In this document: one piece after another, positions 23,519 through 36,068 of the stretch
Layout of the letters: every line of letters starts with the position of its first letter
Position numbering within the stretch: position 1 is the first letter of the stretch
From: Liolophura sinensis
Lineage: Eukaryota > Mollusca > Polyplacophora > Chitonida > Chitonidae
Direction: 5' to 3'
Assembly (NCBI RefSeq): GCF_032854445.1
Contig: NC_088295.1
Span: 37,745,385-37,809,384, forward strand
Length of the DNA stretch: 64,000 nucleotides
Translations under genes and position numbers: made by a program
Notes under the pieces: generated by a model
The model's database searches: none
What the model saw: the letters and a program-made list of their open reading frames with translations, nothing else
What the model was told of the DNA's origin: nothing

Positions 23519-23872
23519 GTGAGTGCTTGGGGTTTAACGTCGTACTCAACAATTTTTCAGTCATATGACGACGAAGGAATCATTAGGGTGCATGTACGTG
23601 TAATGTGCCTCCTTGTTGCAGGACGGATTTCCACCGCTCTTTTATTTAGTGCTGCTTCACTGAGACGACTTACCGAAGGCAAGTAAGCCGCCCCGCCCGA
23701 GCCATTATACTGATACGGGTCAACCAATCGTTGCACTATCCCCTTCATGCTGAACGCCAAGCGAGGAAGTTACAACTTCCTCTTTTAAAGTCTTAGGTGT
23801 GACTCGACCCAGGATTAATCGTGGATCTACCGCTCCCGAAGCGGTCTACCAACTGTGCTATCCGGGCCGGTA
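23519..23872 (-). mobile_element. Full-length tRNA-derived SINE, family B, with 12-bp target-site duplication
   Basis: Read on the minus strand it begins with a tRNA-like head, GGCCCGGATAGCACAGTTGG (A box TAGCACAGTTGG), has a B-box-like GGTCGAGTC, and ends near GTACGACGTTAAACCCCAAG with a CACTCACT tail. ACCCCTAGATGA occurs perfectly at 23507-23518 and 23873-23884. Head and body differ from family A. The fragments at 10352 and 36026 belong to it. Confidence 0.9.
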
Positions 23873-25813
23873 ACCCCTAGATGAAAAAGATATTGTCTTC
23901 TAACATCAGGTAGTGAAACGTTGTGCTCTGACAGTCGATACTTTTTCATATTTTTACCGCAGGACGCAAGTCAACCAAAGGTTGACTGAAGGTACAGCAT
24001 ACATTACTGAGAACTAGGCTAGACGGAAGAAATACGCATTTGCATGGGCCACTGCAAACAAAGGCTGAAACCATGTAAACTTATCAGCTGGGACAGTATA
24101 TTTATAAGTAACTTTACGATATGTGAGTTTCTTGATGTTATACGCAGTTATACCGAATTGCGATCAAACGAAATCTTTACACTATACGAGAAAATGTCTA
24201 GTCAATTACAAAATCAGGAGAAAAAAGCCTTTTGTGTTCACAAAATGTCTTTGAAGCACTTGTCTGATTTATTACTTAACCATCTTGTAAATTCCAGCTG
24301 GAAGAGAAAAGCCCTAAGGTCCATGGAATATATGGTTTCCCATTATGCCAAAGCGGCGATGCAGTATTGATTTGCTCATTTTTAGGCTTCGTCGCATAAA
24401 TTCCAAACCATACATTTCTTCCGGGCCTTTAAACATTTACAAACGTACCCAAGCAAGAATTCCAGGATTAATACTTGCCTGTATTGTCCGGTAATAAATT
24501 TAGTTTAAGTGAAAATATTTTAATTTTTTTATCTTCCTGAAATACCGATAGTTTTGCAGTTATTTGACTGAAATCTTCTTTGGTTAGTAAAAGCGGTTCA
24601 ATTCCGACGTGGTTCATGGCTAAAACATGTAGGCAGTTTTGGTACAGCCTCTCTCTATGCTTAGTATAGCGGGATATATAGATCAAGACTTTGTATTCCT
24701 GGAATGGGTCTTCGGCTTCATGAAAGTTGTCGATATAGCGTGCAGTGTATAATATATATAAATTCGGTCGTCTTGACACCGATCTGCTAAGAGCTAGGTG
24801 ACATTGTATAGCTGTACTATGATAAATATGACAGACGTGTACAAATTAAAAAGTACACGTATACTCTCCGTAAGCAACATGGATTGTAATCGCTCCGTAA
24901 TAAATTATAAGCTGAAAAAATGAGCACAGAGATTTTCTTAAAACGCTGCAATATATATAGGCCAACTTGTAGCCTACAAGTTAATTAATACGAGCAAAAC
25001 GTCACCGAAAGTCAACAGTTAGCTAAGTTTAATTTAAGTCAAACCTTTTGACCATCCGTGCACTTTTGGTAACCCTTGCCATAATCATATAATCATATAC
25101 ATGCAACCATCTGTTGAAGTTTTGAAAAACAGCAATAAATTCCAGCACATGACTGAAAGTTTGTCTTTGGTCTTTACATGTATACATGGTTGTTACGGTT
25201 GTTGTTCCTAGGGAAACATCGCTGCCTGTGGCTTTAAGTCAGGAGGTTTGTCCAGTACCTTGCGGTTTACTCCAGTTCGTACGAAACAACACATACATTC
25301 AAACAGCATTACTCGGTTGTCAGCGAGAGGCATGCACCTGAGTGCAATGAAGTCTTCAAGAAGCGTGATTTTTGTCATTTCTGTAACCATAGAGATTTTT
25401 CAAATCGATACTTGGACATAGTAAACAGGTTTAAGAACCACCGGATTTTGATCCCCAACAAACACTTAATGTAGCACATATAAAGACGATGCCGTGCGTT
25501 CGTTTTTAGTTTTCAGCTAATCGTGCCTGAATATATTATAACACGAATTCTTGAAATACATCTTTTATTTGCTATAACATTGCTTTTCAAACAATAGCTG
25601 AATGAGTCAAAAAGTACGTGTAAGCCGACCTACAAGTAGGCCTATTGTTATCTACAACCATAATTCAGATTAAAATATTGATGAAACAGGGGGCCTTTAC
25701 ATATACATACAACACACTGAAAGAACGTTAAGTGCATTCGCATCCATGGGTCTGCCATGTGCGCCATCATAACAAGCAACTCATTTATTACCAAAAATCG
25801 ATAATAATTCATC

Positions 25814-25860
25814 AGAGTACTGCGTAAAACACCCATCAAATAAATAAATAAATAAATAAG
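25814..25860 (+). repeat. SINE family A tail with (AAAT)n
   Basis: GAGTACTGCGTAAAACACCC followed by ATCAAATAAATAAATAAAT is the 3' end of family A. No body is recognisable upstream. Confidence 0.6.
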
Positions 25861-26576
25861 TCATCATTATCATCATATATACACAGGTATACACTGCCTT
25901 TTGAGCCGTGAAAGTCTTTTCTCGATGTTTAAGTACAGGCTTGCCTTACACTTTACACATTAGCATAGTGCCCAGTTTTCCATGCGAATCTTCATTCTTC
26001 CAGCTCAGTGGGTAAATTCGAAATCTGGCAGAATCCCCATGATTATTACATGGATGTAGGCATACTTGACCAAATATATCCTGTAGAAGATCTTATATAG
26101 GTATTTGTCACAGACTGAGGAAATTTGAAGAACTGAGCTAACCAAAGGAGCTAGATTACGGATGAATGGCTAGGAGAATTAATCACCAGAGGCCGGTTAA
26201 TTATTTGAAAGCATATTTAAAAAAATTATACACAAATTACAAAATATAGCACATAATCCGAGTGGGTAAAACGGTATAACATATATAGAATTGATAGCAT
26301 TTAACCCAGTTGGGATCGGATCTTGAATTCACGGCAAAACATGTAATTGGCATATAGAGTCCTTAATACGTATATGTCTACTTTTGACTTTTGACGCGTG
26401 TCAGTTTGATACACCTCATGCATAAGATCAAAGAAAGTGGGATGAAAAGAGCTTTAATTCATCCACCGTTTGCCTTCCCATCCATGAAGTAGAACAATTA
26501 TTCTATAATCTTGTCGTTAGACTAAACCATTGTTTTGCTTCTTTTCCTCTGAGACAAAAATTTTTTTTGGGTGTGA

Positions 26577-26601
26577 GAGCTATACATTTAATGTATAGCT
26601 C
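26577..26601. other. Perfect short hairpin
   Basis: GAGCTATACAT and ATGTATAGCTC are exact inverted copies around a TTA loop. No gene or terminator context is evident. Confidence 0.5.
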
Positions 26602-27742
26602 CCAGTGACACGTCATTTGACAGAATTGAGTTTTTAAAGGCAATTCATTTGTGCACGTACAGAATTTAGCTGATGTAGTAATTTTCCGTCGATTTTGTCG
26701 CATTTCCATCTGGAAGTATCCGTGTATTTAGGACCATTAAAGAACGCTGACTAACCAGTCAGTGTGCTGCTTCTGCTTCTGTTGCGTCATTCCCAAATAC
26801 CAACTGTCACAGCTTCCTACTGGTTACAGAAATGACTGATGCACTGTTCTGGACGGAAGTCACTTAGCCATTTGAGGCTCTAAAATCCACTGGTTACATA
26901 GCAAACGAAAATCACGACGACTGTATTCCGCCTGCTACAAGGAGATATCGTCGCTTATTATTATCAAAATAATTTTTAAAACGAATCACAAATGAACAAA
27001 GACAAAAACAATCCACAAGAACCCACGCTTAGATATGATTTCAGAAAAAATGGTAACCATACTTAATTACGATTTTAATCTGATATGATTTTAACAAAAC
27101 TGCTTCTAAGCCTGTCAAATAACTTGCTTTTAATTTGTCATGGATAAGAAATGACAATTCTAATATGCCTCTATATACAGACTACAGAACATACACACAA
27201 CACATCTATGGCCATTGGACATTTTCAGTTTCCATGCTGCTTGGATCAGCTGTCCATATTTCCCACGATAGTCTCACGTGGTTTAACTTGATAAATGATA
27301 CTGTTTTGGGATATGCTAATAGTATCTCGTTGTCATTCTTGTGTTAAATCTATGGTTAATGCATGTGCAATACTGTCCTGCACACGGCTGCGTGGCTGAA
27401 ACGCATGATCGATGCATTTCAATGTATATATTTCAGCAGCGCCTAACACCGTTCTGCTGATATATGCTGAGCACTAAATATACTATAAACTTGTGAAAAT
27501 GTGACTAAAACTGTCAGCTACACCAGAACCTAATCAAGCCCTTATTAATAAAAAGACATAAACTTGAAAGCAAGTAACGGTGTACACGTGGCGTGAAGCC
27601 ATACTGAATGGTGATAGCTGATGCTGATAGCCTAAGTCTAAGTCATCTGTACTGATAGCCTAAGTCAGCCGAATCCTACTGAAGAATGAACACTATGATC
27701 CCTTGGGGTAGAGTTATTTGATGTATGTTAATCCCATCGTCC

Positions 27743-27748
27743 TTTATT
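27743..27748 (-). terminator. Candidate poly(A) signal of the GPCR gene
   Basis: TTTATT on the plus strand reads AATAAA on the minus strand, about 320 bases after the GPCR stop codon. Confidence 0.35.
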
Positions 27749-28070
27749 TACAAAGTCATTGTAGTTTTCACTCAGCCATGTCACCTTATGTATATAACCG
27801 GCTACATGTTTCGATGATGCCTGCTATTGTTTGAAATCGACATTAGAATCGATAACGAAATGTTACTACAAATAAGCCAAGGAGTTGCTATCCATTAGTT
27901 AACGTTCCTGTTCTTCGATCCCAGCTTGTAGATGCATATTAAGGGAAGGAAACCCTGTGCAAAATGCATTCACATTTGTCATCCAGTGATTGGCTTTGCT
28001 TTACATTCGCAGCAAAACACACGATTACGAAAGGCCACAATATAGAGAACACATATTAATAAAGTTATTG

Positions 28071-29270
28071 TTACGTTTCTGTCTGTGACGCCGGAAGCGA
28101 AGTGTTTTCCGCGGGGACCACAGCGTTTCGAGACGGTTCGACCATGGTCTCGTTCAGCAATGGCTGGGCTTTGAGGCCGAACAATCGCCGGAGATTATAC
28201 CGAAACCTGGCTCCTGAGGACGAAAACACATATAGGAAAAAGTTAACGGCGAAATTTATTTGGTAGAAGAAGAAGAAAAATGCTCTGACCCACTTCAGTT
28301 TAATTTTTACAATTCTGTTGTCGACATAATCCGGATCGGTAACCACCGATGAGTTCACCTTGGCGTTCCAGAAAAGCTCGATTGTTTGGATTACACCTAG
28401 AGGAAACACTAATAGAAGGTAGGCAAAGGAAACTGTAAGAAGGAGGCGAGTTGCTTTAGCGTCCGTTCTGGAGGTTGTTGTTGTCATTGTCTCCCTTTTG
28501 GCTTGGTGGATTTTGATTGCTCGAATAATGGCGATGTTGAACGTCATGATAATGATTGTTGGCAGCCAGGTATTGAAGGCTACGTAGAAATAAACGATTC
28601 CAGGTATCCTAGCGCGATCTGTCTGGCAGCCTTTGTACCCGAACACCGAATCCCCTTCAAAACCCGTGACGAAAATCTTATGACAAGAGAATATCAGAAC
28701 AGCCATGGAGACGCAGCCGATGATCAACAGCGTCTTGACTGTGGTGAATAGTTTTGCTTTCAGCGGGAACTTGACGATGATGAACCGCTCTATGGTGAAG
28801 GCCACGATGGTCCAGACGGAAAGCAGGTTAAAAACTTCCACCAGAACTCCATGAAATTTGCACAAGAACTGGCTATCCATGAAGTTCTGGTTTGCCCCTG
28901 GATTTTGCCCACGAATAACGCCGATCATAAAGTTTAACAGAAGAGCTAACGAGTCGTAAATGGCTAACACCGACAGAAACAGGCTAGAGGCCGAACGTCG
29001 CATGTTCTTTTGAAGTAAGACGACAAATGACACAGCGTTTAAAACGACGCCAATTGCTACGATCACTGACGTCCCGTAATGCAGAAGGAATCTGACAAAT
29101 TCTATGAACGGCAAAAATTGTGAGGTGAAAGCTTCGATGTGACACGTTGCTTGAGCTTTTAGAATGTCCAGCTGCCTTAGGGTTTCATTGCTACTGACGT
29201 CGTTTTTCAAATCGTCCAGGCCTACTTGAATTTTGAGAAGTTCTTTACATACAAGCAGCGATGTGTTCAT
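28071..29270 (-). CDS. Rhodopsin-class (class A) G protein-coupled receptor, orphan, peptide-receptor-like
   Basis: A single-exon frame of 399 residues encodes seven hydrophobic spans: about residues 65-86, 93-117, 138-162, 177-199, 224-250, 275-297 and 329-350. C137 (before TM3) and C215 (extracellular loop 2) form the usual disulfide pair. The TM3 end is ERF (161-163) in place of DRY. TM6 has FAYLLLVFPLG with no CWxP tryptophan, and TM7 has NFFLY in place of NPxxY. Loop 3 is short and basic. Potential N-glycosylation sites lie at N2 and N28. The architecture resembles invertebrate neuropeptide-type receptors, but the ligand cannot be inferred. I start at the ATG at 29270, because upstream in-frame codons reach a TGA with only a GTG between. 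A good acceptor (CTCTTTACTTCCGCAG) just upstream, with the exon starting at 29317, suggests a spliced 5' UTR. Confidence 0.88.
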   Translation of the reverse strand: MNTSLLVCKELLKIQVGLDDLKNDVSSNETLRQLDILKAQATCHIEAFTSQFLPFIEFVRFLLHYGTSVIVAIGVVLNAVSFVVLLQKNMRRSASSLFLSVLAIYDSLALLLNFMIGVIRGQNPGANQNFMDSQFLCKFHGVLVEVFNLLSVWTIVAFTIERFIIVKFPLKAKLFTTVKTLLIIGCVSMAVLIFSCHKIFVTGFEGDSVFGYKGCQTDRARIPGIVYFYVAFNTWLPTIIIMTFNIAIIRAIKIHQAKRETMTTTTSRTDAKATRLLLTVSFAYLLLVFPLGVIQTIELFWNAKVNSSVVTDPDYVDNRIVKIKLKWVRAFFFFFYQINFAVNFFLYVFSSSGARFRYNLRRLFGLKAQPLLNETMVEPSRNAVVPAENTSLPASQTET

Positions 29271-30006
29271 TTCTTTGTGCTGAATCCCCACTCACGTGAA
29301 CTTTGATCACTTCTAATCTGCGGAAGTAAAGAGAAAAGTCATAAATCATAGTCATTAATCACATTGATCATAATCGCAGATGGTACAACGCTAAATCATC
29401 CAGTCGTTTCCTTTGATACAGATATGAAGTAACTCACATTTGTGTTAATAAGAAGAATGAGTGACGTCACCGTTATTTGTGCAATTGCGTCACATTTGAC
29501 TGATGTATCTTGTCTATATAAACTAAGCTTAGCGTGATGCAGCCCGTGGGTCACTTCTTGAAAACTTAATAAATAAAATACATTAGCCAAGTGTTACGTT
29601 TAAGTGTACAAAAATAGCTCGGTCGTTACCTGTGGCACGAATAAAAGTTCCTTAACATCTCTCTTCACCAATTACCCGGTGGACAATGTATATAAGTAAT
29701 AGCGAAATAACAATACATCAGATGTCTGCCAAACATTCATGATAAAAACCATCTGTTTCCAGTATATGAGACTTGTCAACATGCAGAGGTCAGTATTGAA
29801 TACACGCCATTCTGGGCAGTGTTTGAATTGATTCTGGACGGTCTGCTCATGGACTAAGCATCCCAGAGGCCTGGTCCCTTTGCATTGTTTTAATGTGATT
29901 GTATGTTAAATGTGATGACAACACAGCAATTTCAGTAATTCTAAACTAGTGATCTTTTATAAATTGTAATTAACATCACTGCATACATTTACCTAATTCT
30001 ATTTAA

Positions 30007-30165
30007 GCCATGGTGCTATGAGGGGGTATAAATTGCTACTATTTATGCATTTACACGAACAGTTAGAATAAAACCCTGACTGAGGTAAATTGACAAGAGG
30101 CCGTGTTTCACCTGTTACGTGTGACCATTTGCCATCTATCACACTGTCGTCGCTGCTCTGATCTA
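30007..30165 (+). repeat. Unclassified interspersed repeat E, copy 1
   Basis: AACAGTTAGAATAAAACCCT and the GAGGTAAA...CAAGA...TGTTTCA blocks match 44484-44692 in direct orientation. This copy is uninterrupted. Copy 2 carries an insertion. Confidence 0.65.
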
Positions 30166-30999
30166 ACTCTATGCTGTACGTCTTAATTATTTTGAATCGA
30201 TGTACCATGTACGGTCAGTAATCAGCACATATTTCAGTTATTACGCCACTAATGTTGGGTACACAGTGCTGCAGGCAAATTAAATCAATCGTAATACATT
30301 GAAAAATGCATGATTCTTGATAAGCGATAACAGCACACCTCTTATTTGATGATTACAATGAGTGTTCCTGTTTTGTTTGTTTTCCCTGAGGTCGTCGTTG
30401 GCCTGCTAAAACACGCACTAAGCTAGGTCACTATCGCTAGACTGGGTGGGTCAAACCGCGGAGAACACAAAAAATGTGCATAGTTGGTTAAATGTTAAGT
30501 AGACTTGTTAAGGTGCATTTTACAGCTATTTGACTTTTTTAAATACTTTCATCACATCTACTTATTAATGTCATTGAACTTGTCTATCCCGGTGGCTGGT
30601 CGTGCATGATCACGTGGTTGAGATGTTCGTCTTTCACTCGCTATCATCCAAGCGTCAAGTCCAATATTCATACACCACTCGTACGCTATGAAATGGGATT
30701 CAAGTCGATAATAGGGAGACACATTGTTAACACAACCTGAAGCGCCAGTAACCAAAATGATATGTAACAAATAATATATAAATAGTAAATAAAGCTCGTA
30801 AAATGTCAGCAAGAATCGGTCGCTGTGCGCGTGTCATTGTGACAGGAGCACAAAGGGGATATACATTATGCATTGAGCAGTTGACAACATGCATGCACAT
30901 GTATCAAACAGAATTGGAGATATGTCCATAGTTTATTGAATCAAGTTTTATCAACGTAGGAGTTTCGATGCTACCATCTTGCTATTGAACAATGAAGTC

Positions 31000-31163
31000 G
31001 CGTGTTCAAATCTAGCTCTTGATGTTTCTGCCGAGCTTTAAGTCAGAAAGGTTTATCAGGTACCTTATCAGGGTCGGTGGTTTACTGCGGCTATTCCAGT
31101 TTCATGTATCCGTAAACCTGACCATCACCGGCGTTAAGCATCAGTCAAATAAAGAAATAATTT
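31000..31163 (+). repeat. Degenerate tRNA-derived SINE
   Basis: A B-box-like GTTCAAATCTAGC is followed by a body (GCTTTAAGTCAGAAAGG, GGTTTACTGCGGC) and a GGCGTTAAGCATCAGTCAAA tail. A related body fragment (GGCTTTAAGTCAGGAGG, CCTTGCGGTTTACTCCAG) lies at 25228-25276. It is probably a fourth SINE type or an old variant. Confidence 0.5.
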
Positions 31164-31213
31164 TTTTCAATTTATTTCAGGAAAACGGTCACTATTGTGG
31201 ACTACAGCATGGT

Positions 31214-31278
31214 AGACTTATTTACTTGATTGGTGTTTTACGCCGGACTCAAGAATATTTCACCTGTACGTCGGCGGG
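31214..31278 (-). repeat. SINE family A fragment (minus)
   Basis: GATTGGTGTTTTACGCCGGA followed by CTCAAGAATATTTCAC is the reverse complement of the family A 3' end. Confidence 0.65.
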
Positions 31279-32406
31279 CACGAGGACAAACCTACAAAGT
31301 AACTTAATCAATCAACGAGTCTTCGGTTCCTTCAGGAGCACTAAATCACTAACATACCTTGAACAGAGACAGCGCAGTATTCCCGTCAGGTGTAATACAC
31401 TGATACAAGGGCAAATCTAAACCGGATCTAAACCGGATGTCACACGGCTGTAATGATTCTGTAATTTTCGATCAGATGTGCCACACTGCTCTGCCGTGGC
31501 TGCTCTGCACAGTCTATCCAGCTTTCAACTGCCAAGGGAAACAGAGGGATTTGAATTACAAGAATGCTTGCTGAGTATACGTTTGCAATGTTCTAGCAGA
31601 ACAATCCATGTTTTAAAGATACTGAAGTTTTCATTGTGGACCAGTGCTAACCACATTAAGGTTGCATATGGGCCTACCTGATACTGGACCAATGACGCCA
31701 ACAGCTCCTTATGACAATCTAATATATACACTACAAAAGTCGAGTATACCATAAAATTACAATAACATATGTGGCCTGTTGACATCAACAGCAACCTGAC
31801 GGATATTATATCCTTCCCTTTGACCGTCTATTGATAAATGATCTGTAAAGACAGCACAAAGCTCCACAGGTAACCAATTGAAGCGTTTCCGGAAGGCTTT
31901 ATGCGCTTTACTTCATGCTTCCATACAGCGTACAGAGAGCAGTGTATAAATAGCATTACTAATATAATGCACTGAGAAATTCTTGTTTCTCTGCAGATCT
32001 ATATATGGTTACATTAGAAGAACTAAGATAAGTTTTCCTGAACGATTTTAAGAAGCATTTTGATTTTTAAGCATTGCACAGTGTATTTCACTATCACTCA
32101 GTGATGGTTTGTTAGATAAATACATCGGTCGGTGAACATTCAGTATAAATATAGAAAGCTTATATTGAAAGAAGAGGCATGTAGATAGCAAAACCAGAGC
32201 AGCAACGATAGTATGATATCTGGCAAATGATCATTCGAAACTGGTCAAATAGAGAATCATGCCAAAAAGCGACTTCATGTTGTGGTCAAAGTCGCGACCA
32301 GAATTATTTGAGCAGAGTACAATGACAGTCAGTGGAGCAAAATGGAGTATCCGGAGTAAACCACTGTTCTGTGGAAAGTTACTGACAAAATTTCCCACAC
32401 GCGACG

Positions 32407-32612
32407 TACAGATGTGAACACCACATTGGTGGAAGACAAGTGGTCTTCAACAAACATTAGACTAGGCAAACAGCCTCACGAGCGTCGTCGGCAGCTTACT
32501 GTCACTAAGGCCTTACAAAAATGGAGAGACGGGGTGTCTACAAATTCTCTGTCCACGGCCGGTTTTGAACCCGCGCATCGTATGCTCTTTTCGAAACCCT
32601 ACTGTACACAGC
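32407..32612 (-). repeat. tRNA-derived SINE, family C (minus)
   Basis: Read on the minus strand it has a B box (GGGTTCAAAACC) followed by a body ending GACCACTTGTCTTCCACC. The body matches 37215-37345 (plus) and, more loosely, 44754-44920 (minus). No target-site duplication was found. Confidence 0.6.
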
Positions 32613-33295
32613 CACTCTGTACATAATTATCACAGCCACTTTATACTTTGTACATACTCATTCAACCAGTTAGTCCGTTTCTCTACTTTCTGTAAGAGGA
32701 CCAGAAGAAAGTTGACCACATATATACAATACGACAAACCCTTTTGAATTTTTCATGAGAGAGAGCTTTAACAAGAAGAATACGCGATCCAAATCTTCAG
32801 GACTCAGATTACCGAAACAAGGATAACAAGTACAAAGCTGAAGGAAAGCCGGTTACCATTCTGGACAATTCTCCCACATTTTAATACCAAGAAGTAACAA
32901 TAAAAAAAACTGCCTAACCCCTGTAAAATAGATGGCACTCACTAAGCCGAAGTGTGTCCGAAAAGGCAGCTGCAGTCATTGACGTGTATATAGTTGTATT
33001 GTACATAAGTGAATACGGAAATAGCCGTTCACAATAATCGAACTAAAGGACATTGCTCCAGGTGTAATCCCCAGGACAATGATTAATCAGATCGTGAGTT
33101 CGAATCCAGCTTCAGGTGGTTCAGCATGGATGCTTGCTCATGGTCCTACTCTATTTCCTCTGCCAGTAAAGACGAAGTCATGTAAGTGAAATTTTCGTCA
33201 CTACCATGCAGCACACATCCGGATTCCACTTAATACGTTGCAGTATATATGTGAGCTGATTAATAAGCATGCCCGTGCATCCCCTACGACCACGA

Positions 33296-33550
33296 GCTCA
33301 GATTGTTAGCGCGCTAGTGCTGCGTAATGACCCAGGAGCCTCTCACCAATGCGGTCTCTGTGAGTTCAAGTCCAGCTCATGTTGGCTTCCTCTCCGGCTG
33401 CACGTGGGAAGGTCTGCAGCAAACTGCGGGTTGTCGTGAGTTTCCCCCGGACTGCGCTCGGTTTCCTCCCACCATAATGCTGGTCGCTATCATATCAGTG
33501 AAATATTCTTGAGTACGGCGTAAAACACCAATCAAATAAATAAATAAATA
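33296..33550 (+). mobile_element. SINE family A, nearly full length
   Basis: Head (TTAGCGCGCTAGTGCTGCGT), B box (GTTCAAGTCC), body and an AATCAAATAAATAAATAAAT tail are present. The first ~12 bases of the head are lost. TACGACCACGA at 33285-33295 and TACGACCATGA at 33551-33561 form a one-mismatch target-site duplication. Confidence 0.85.
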
Positions 33551-35572
33551 TACGACCATGACGACGAAGACGACATTCCACGAAAACTGTATTAAAGCAA
33601 CCCCATGTTGACATACAAGTGAGATTTAACACAAAAACCTCGACAGTCAAATCTAGGCGTCCATTACAAACATTGCAGTCTTCACCAATAATGGACCTTC
33701 CATTTTACTGATCGCAAGATAAATTTCCAAGATAACCTTCGACACAGATCAACAAAGAACTAAGAAAGCATATATATAAAGTAAAGTCAATGAACATGTC
33801 AGGTTTAGAATCAATGGCTTTATTGTCACTAAATAAAGCACTGAAGTAAGATGCAGTTCATTATGTATGCATGTAAGCATATGTAAGCATGCACTTGCAA
33901 TGGATAAAGCAGTCTAACCATCATTAACAAAGGCTGTGTTCACCTCCGCATCGATGGCTTCGTCTTGTGAAAATGTCTTGCTTAAGAACGCTTCCATTGA
34001 CCTGTGTTGAGTTTCATGATCAAAGGGTCACCCCCAACCCCACCCTGCTCACTTTTCTTCAAAAAGAGGTAGAACCGTTAGCTGTATATTCACAGACAAA
34101 ATTACACCACAATTCTGAATCTGCTGTCTGTAACGGAGGCTGATCCATAGCGAGAAAGTGTATAAGGGTTGGATTGACAACAAGACTAAATGGAACAAAT
34201 AGCCAAAGACAAGGTGCACCAAGTAACGGAAATCTAAGGAAAAGGCTGTTGTGATAAAGAACGACTGAACGTCTATAAGGACCTGAGAATTAGTTCCGCT
34301 ATGTACCTTCTCGCATACAGCATCAAAGCATTTTACTCAAATATTTATTCTGAATTCAATGAAATCATTTTCACACCATTTCCCAATTACAATAGTAGTC
34401 TGCATAGGTGCCTTCCTAAAAAGAAAGAGATACAAAATATATATACTTACCTTGAAGTCCACTTTCAAACTTATACGGTAAAGTAAAGGAATGGCAATCT
34501 CCGGTCTGTTATACCACCGTCTAAAGATGGTGCCACACAGGATCTATTAGCAGACATCGATTATCATCGCTTTATATCGCCTTTCGTCGTCTTTTAATGG
34601 ATTTAACTATGCCTTCCTAGTGGGTTTCCGCAACAAATGAGATTTGATTCCGAGTTTTCCGTTAATTTGTCTCATTTTTCTCTGACCACTGACAGCGACT
34701 ATCATAGGTAACTAATAGACGTCACCAAAGGAATTCCGTGATCACGTTTCAGGTGTGGTCACGCTATACTCGCTCGACATCTTTGGGAAAAGTATGCTGC
34801 GCATGACGATGAAACATTGAGCCACTGCAAGCAAAATGAATCCCATAATCTTTACAGCGCATGCGTCGCTCTCTACATTCGCTTTATAACACCGCCACCA
34901 CTAGCAAATTTTGTACAACAATCTTGAACAACACCTAGTCACTGGGAATTGATGTAAAAAAATACAAACAATCCATCTCAAACTTTCTCTCTAATAATAC
35001 TTTATGCACATGCATTCTCTTAAAGCCGGGGAGGGATTTTTTCGCTTGTAGGAATGAACTTAATTGCCAACAAAATACGCTGACGAAATTCAGCATATAC
35101 AGTTGCAGACACACTAGGCAGATTTGTTCGTTAATAGTGCTCATTAGGTTGTGTCATGGGACCTAGTAAATAGTGTGACAAAAAAAGATGTCTAAGATCA
35201 ACATAATTCCGTGTTGTCTGATTGGTCGGCTCGAACGTCTCCGTCGCCGAAATTCGATGGAGTGGACAAACGACGTGGATAGAGCGAAATCACCGGTGTT
35301 TCTCTTCCCTAGAATCTGACATGTTACAAGCGAATTTTGGAGCGGACAAGATCGCCTGCGAAATACGCCGTCGCCGGCTCGGACACGCTACAGGCGGATT
35401 TTTAAAAACTCACCAAATACGATTTTACGAGCGAAATAATGTGTGTCTAGTCTACTCTAGTGTGTCCCCCGCTTTACTTAAACATGTACAACATGATTGT
35501 AACCAAAACAAATTTATTAATGAATGATGATTAAATAGTTTCACGCAAGGACACACGTGGTGAGGTTAAGTC

Positions 35573-35646
35573 TATAAAAACCTACGTGCGTCTCACAGGC
35601 TCCATTACTCTCGTTAGGCAGAGATTGCAGGGGTCTGTCGTAGAGT
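35573..35646 (+). promoter_or_regulatory. Isolated TATA box with possible start site and donor
   Basis: TATAAAA at 35573-35579 precedes a CTCCATTAC start-like sequence whose A (35604) is 31 bases downstream. A donor-like GTGAGT follows near 35645. No known gene follows, so this would be an unannotated transcript. Chance occurrence is quite possible. Confidence 0.2.
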
Positions 35647-36025
35647 GAGTAAGGTTTCATCAATGGCCAAGTTGCTTAGTGATGGCAGTGACGGAAAGCG
35701 AGCGCAGAGAGTGGCACATATGCTGTAAGGAGTATGACTGGAGCCATTATTATCCGGTGCGAATGGAGAAGCCAAGATCCAGTATCAGATCTTCCATTGT
35801 TCATTCCTTATTTTTAGATATGCTAATGAATCTCCGTAGGCAATGATGTTACCATCGTTTATGAGCTGAAGAAACAAATAGATTGGAATTAAAATGGATT
35901 TGAAGTTTTGTGTGCTGTAGAACAATGGTGTCTTCGGCATGATACTTCATCGGCGGCAGCACTTTGGCAGCATGAACTCGCCCTGTCACAGGAAGACACA
36001 GTATATGTACACACACCTAATGATT

Positions 36026-36068
36026 CCTCGTCGTCACATGGCTGAAAAATTGTTAAAAACAATGTAAC
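36026..36068 (+). repeat. SINE family B fragment
   Basis: TCCTCGTCGTCACATGGCTG followed by AAAAATTGTTAA matches the 3' third of the family B element at 23519-23872. Confidence 0.5.

Larger units (their letters stand above)
21310..27740. other. Intergenic region between SEC31 and the GPCR gene
   Basis: No conserved coding sequence is visible over 6.4 kb. The two longest frames, 24044-24370 (+) and 24468-24779 (-), have no motif I recognise and no clear splice context. Identifiable contents are a degenerate ~25-bp tandem array (about 22304-22470, GAGTT...CTCTCAATATG), a full-length SINE (23519-23872), a SINE tail (25814-25860) and a perfect 11-bp stem hairpin (26577-26601). The rest is AT-rich unique sequence. 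Confidence 0.5.

Noticed and set aside
24044-24779. Two ~105-codon frames as novel genes
   Set aside because: No recognisable domain, no splice or promoter context, and lengths expected by chance in a region this size.
29268-29291. Upstream GTG start for the GPCR, adding seven residues
   Set aside because: GTG is not a normal start in animal nuclear genes, and an in-frame TGA lies just before it. The ATG at 29270 is the first good start.
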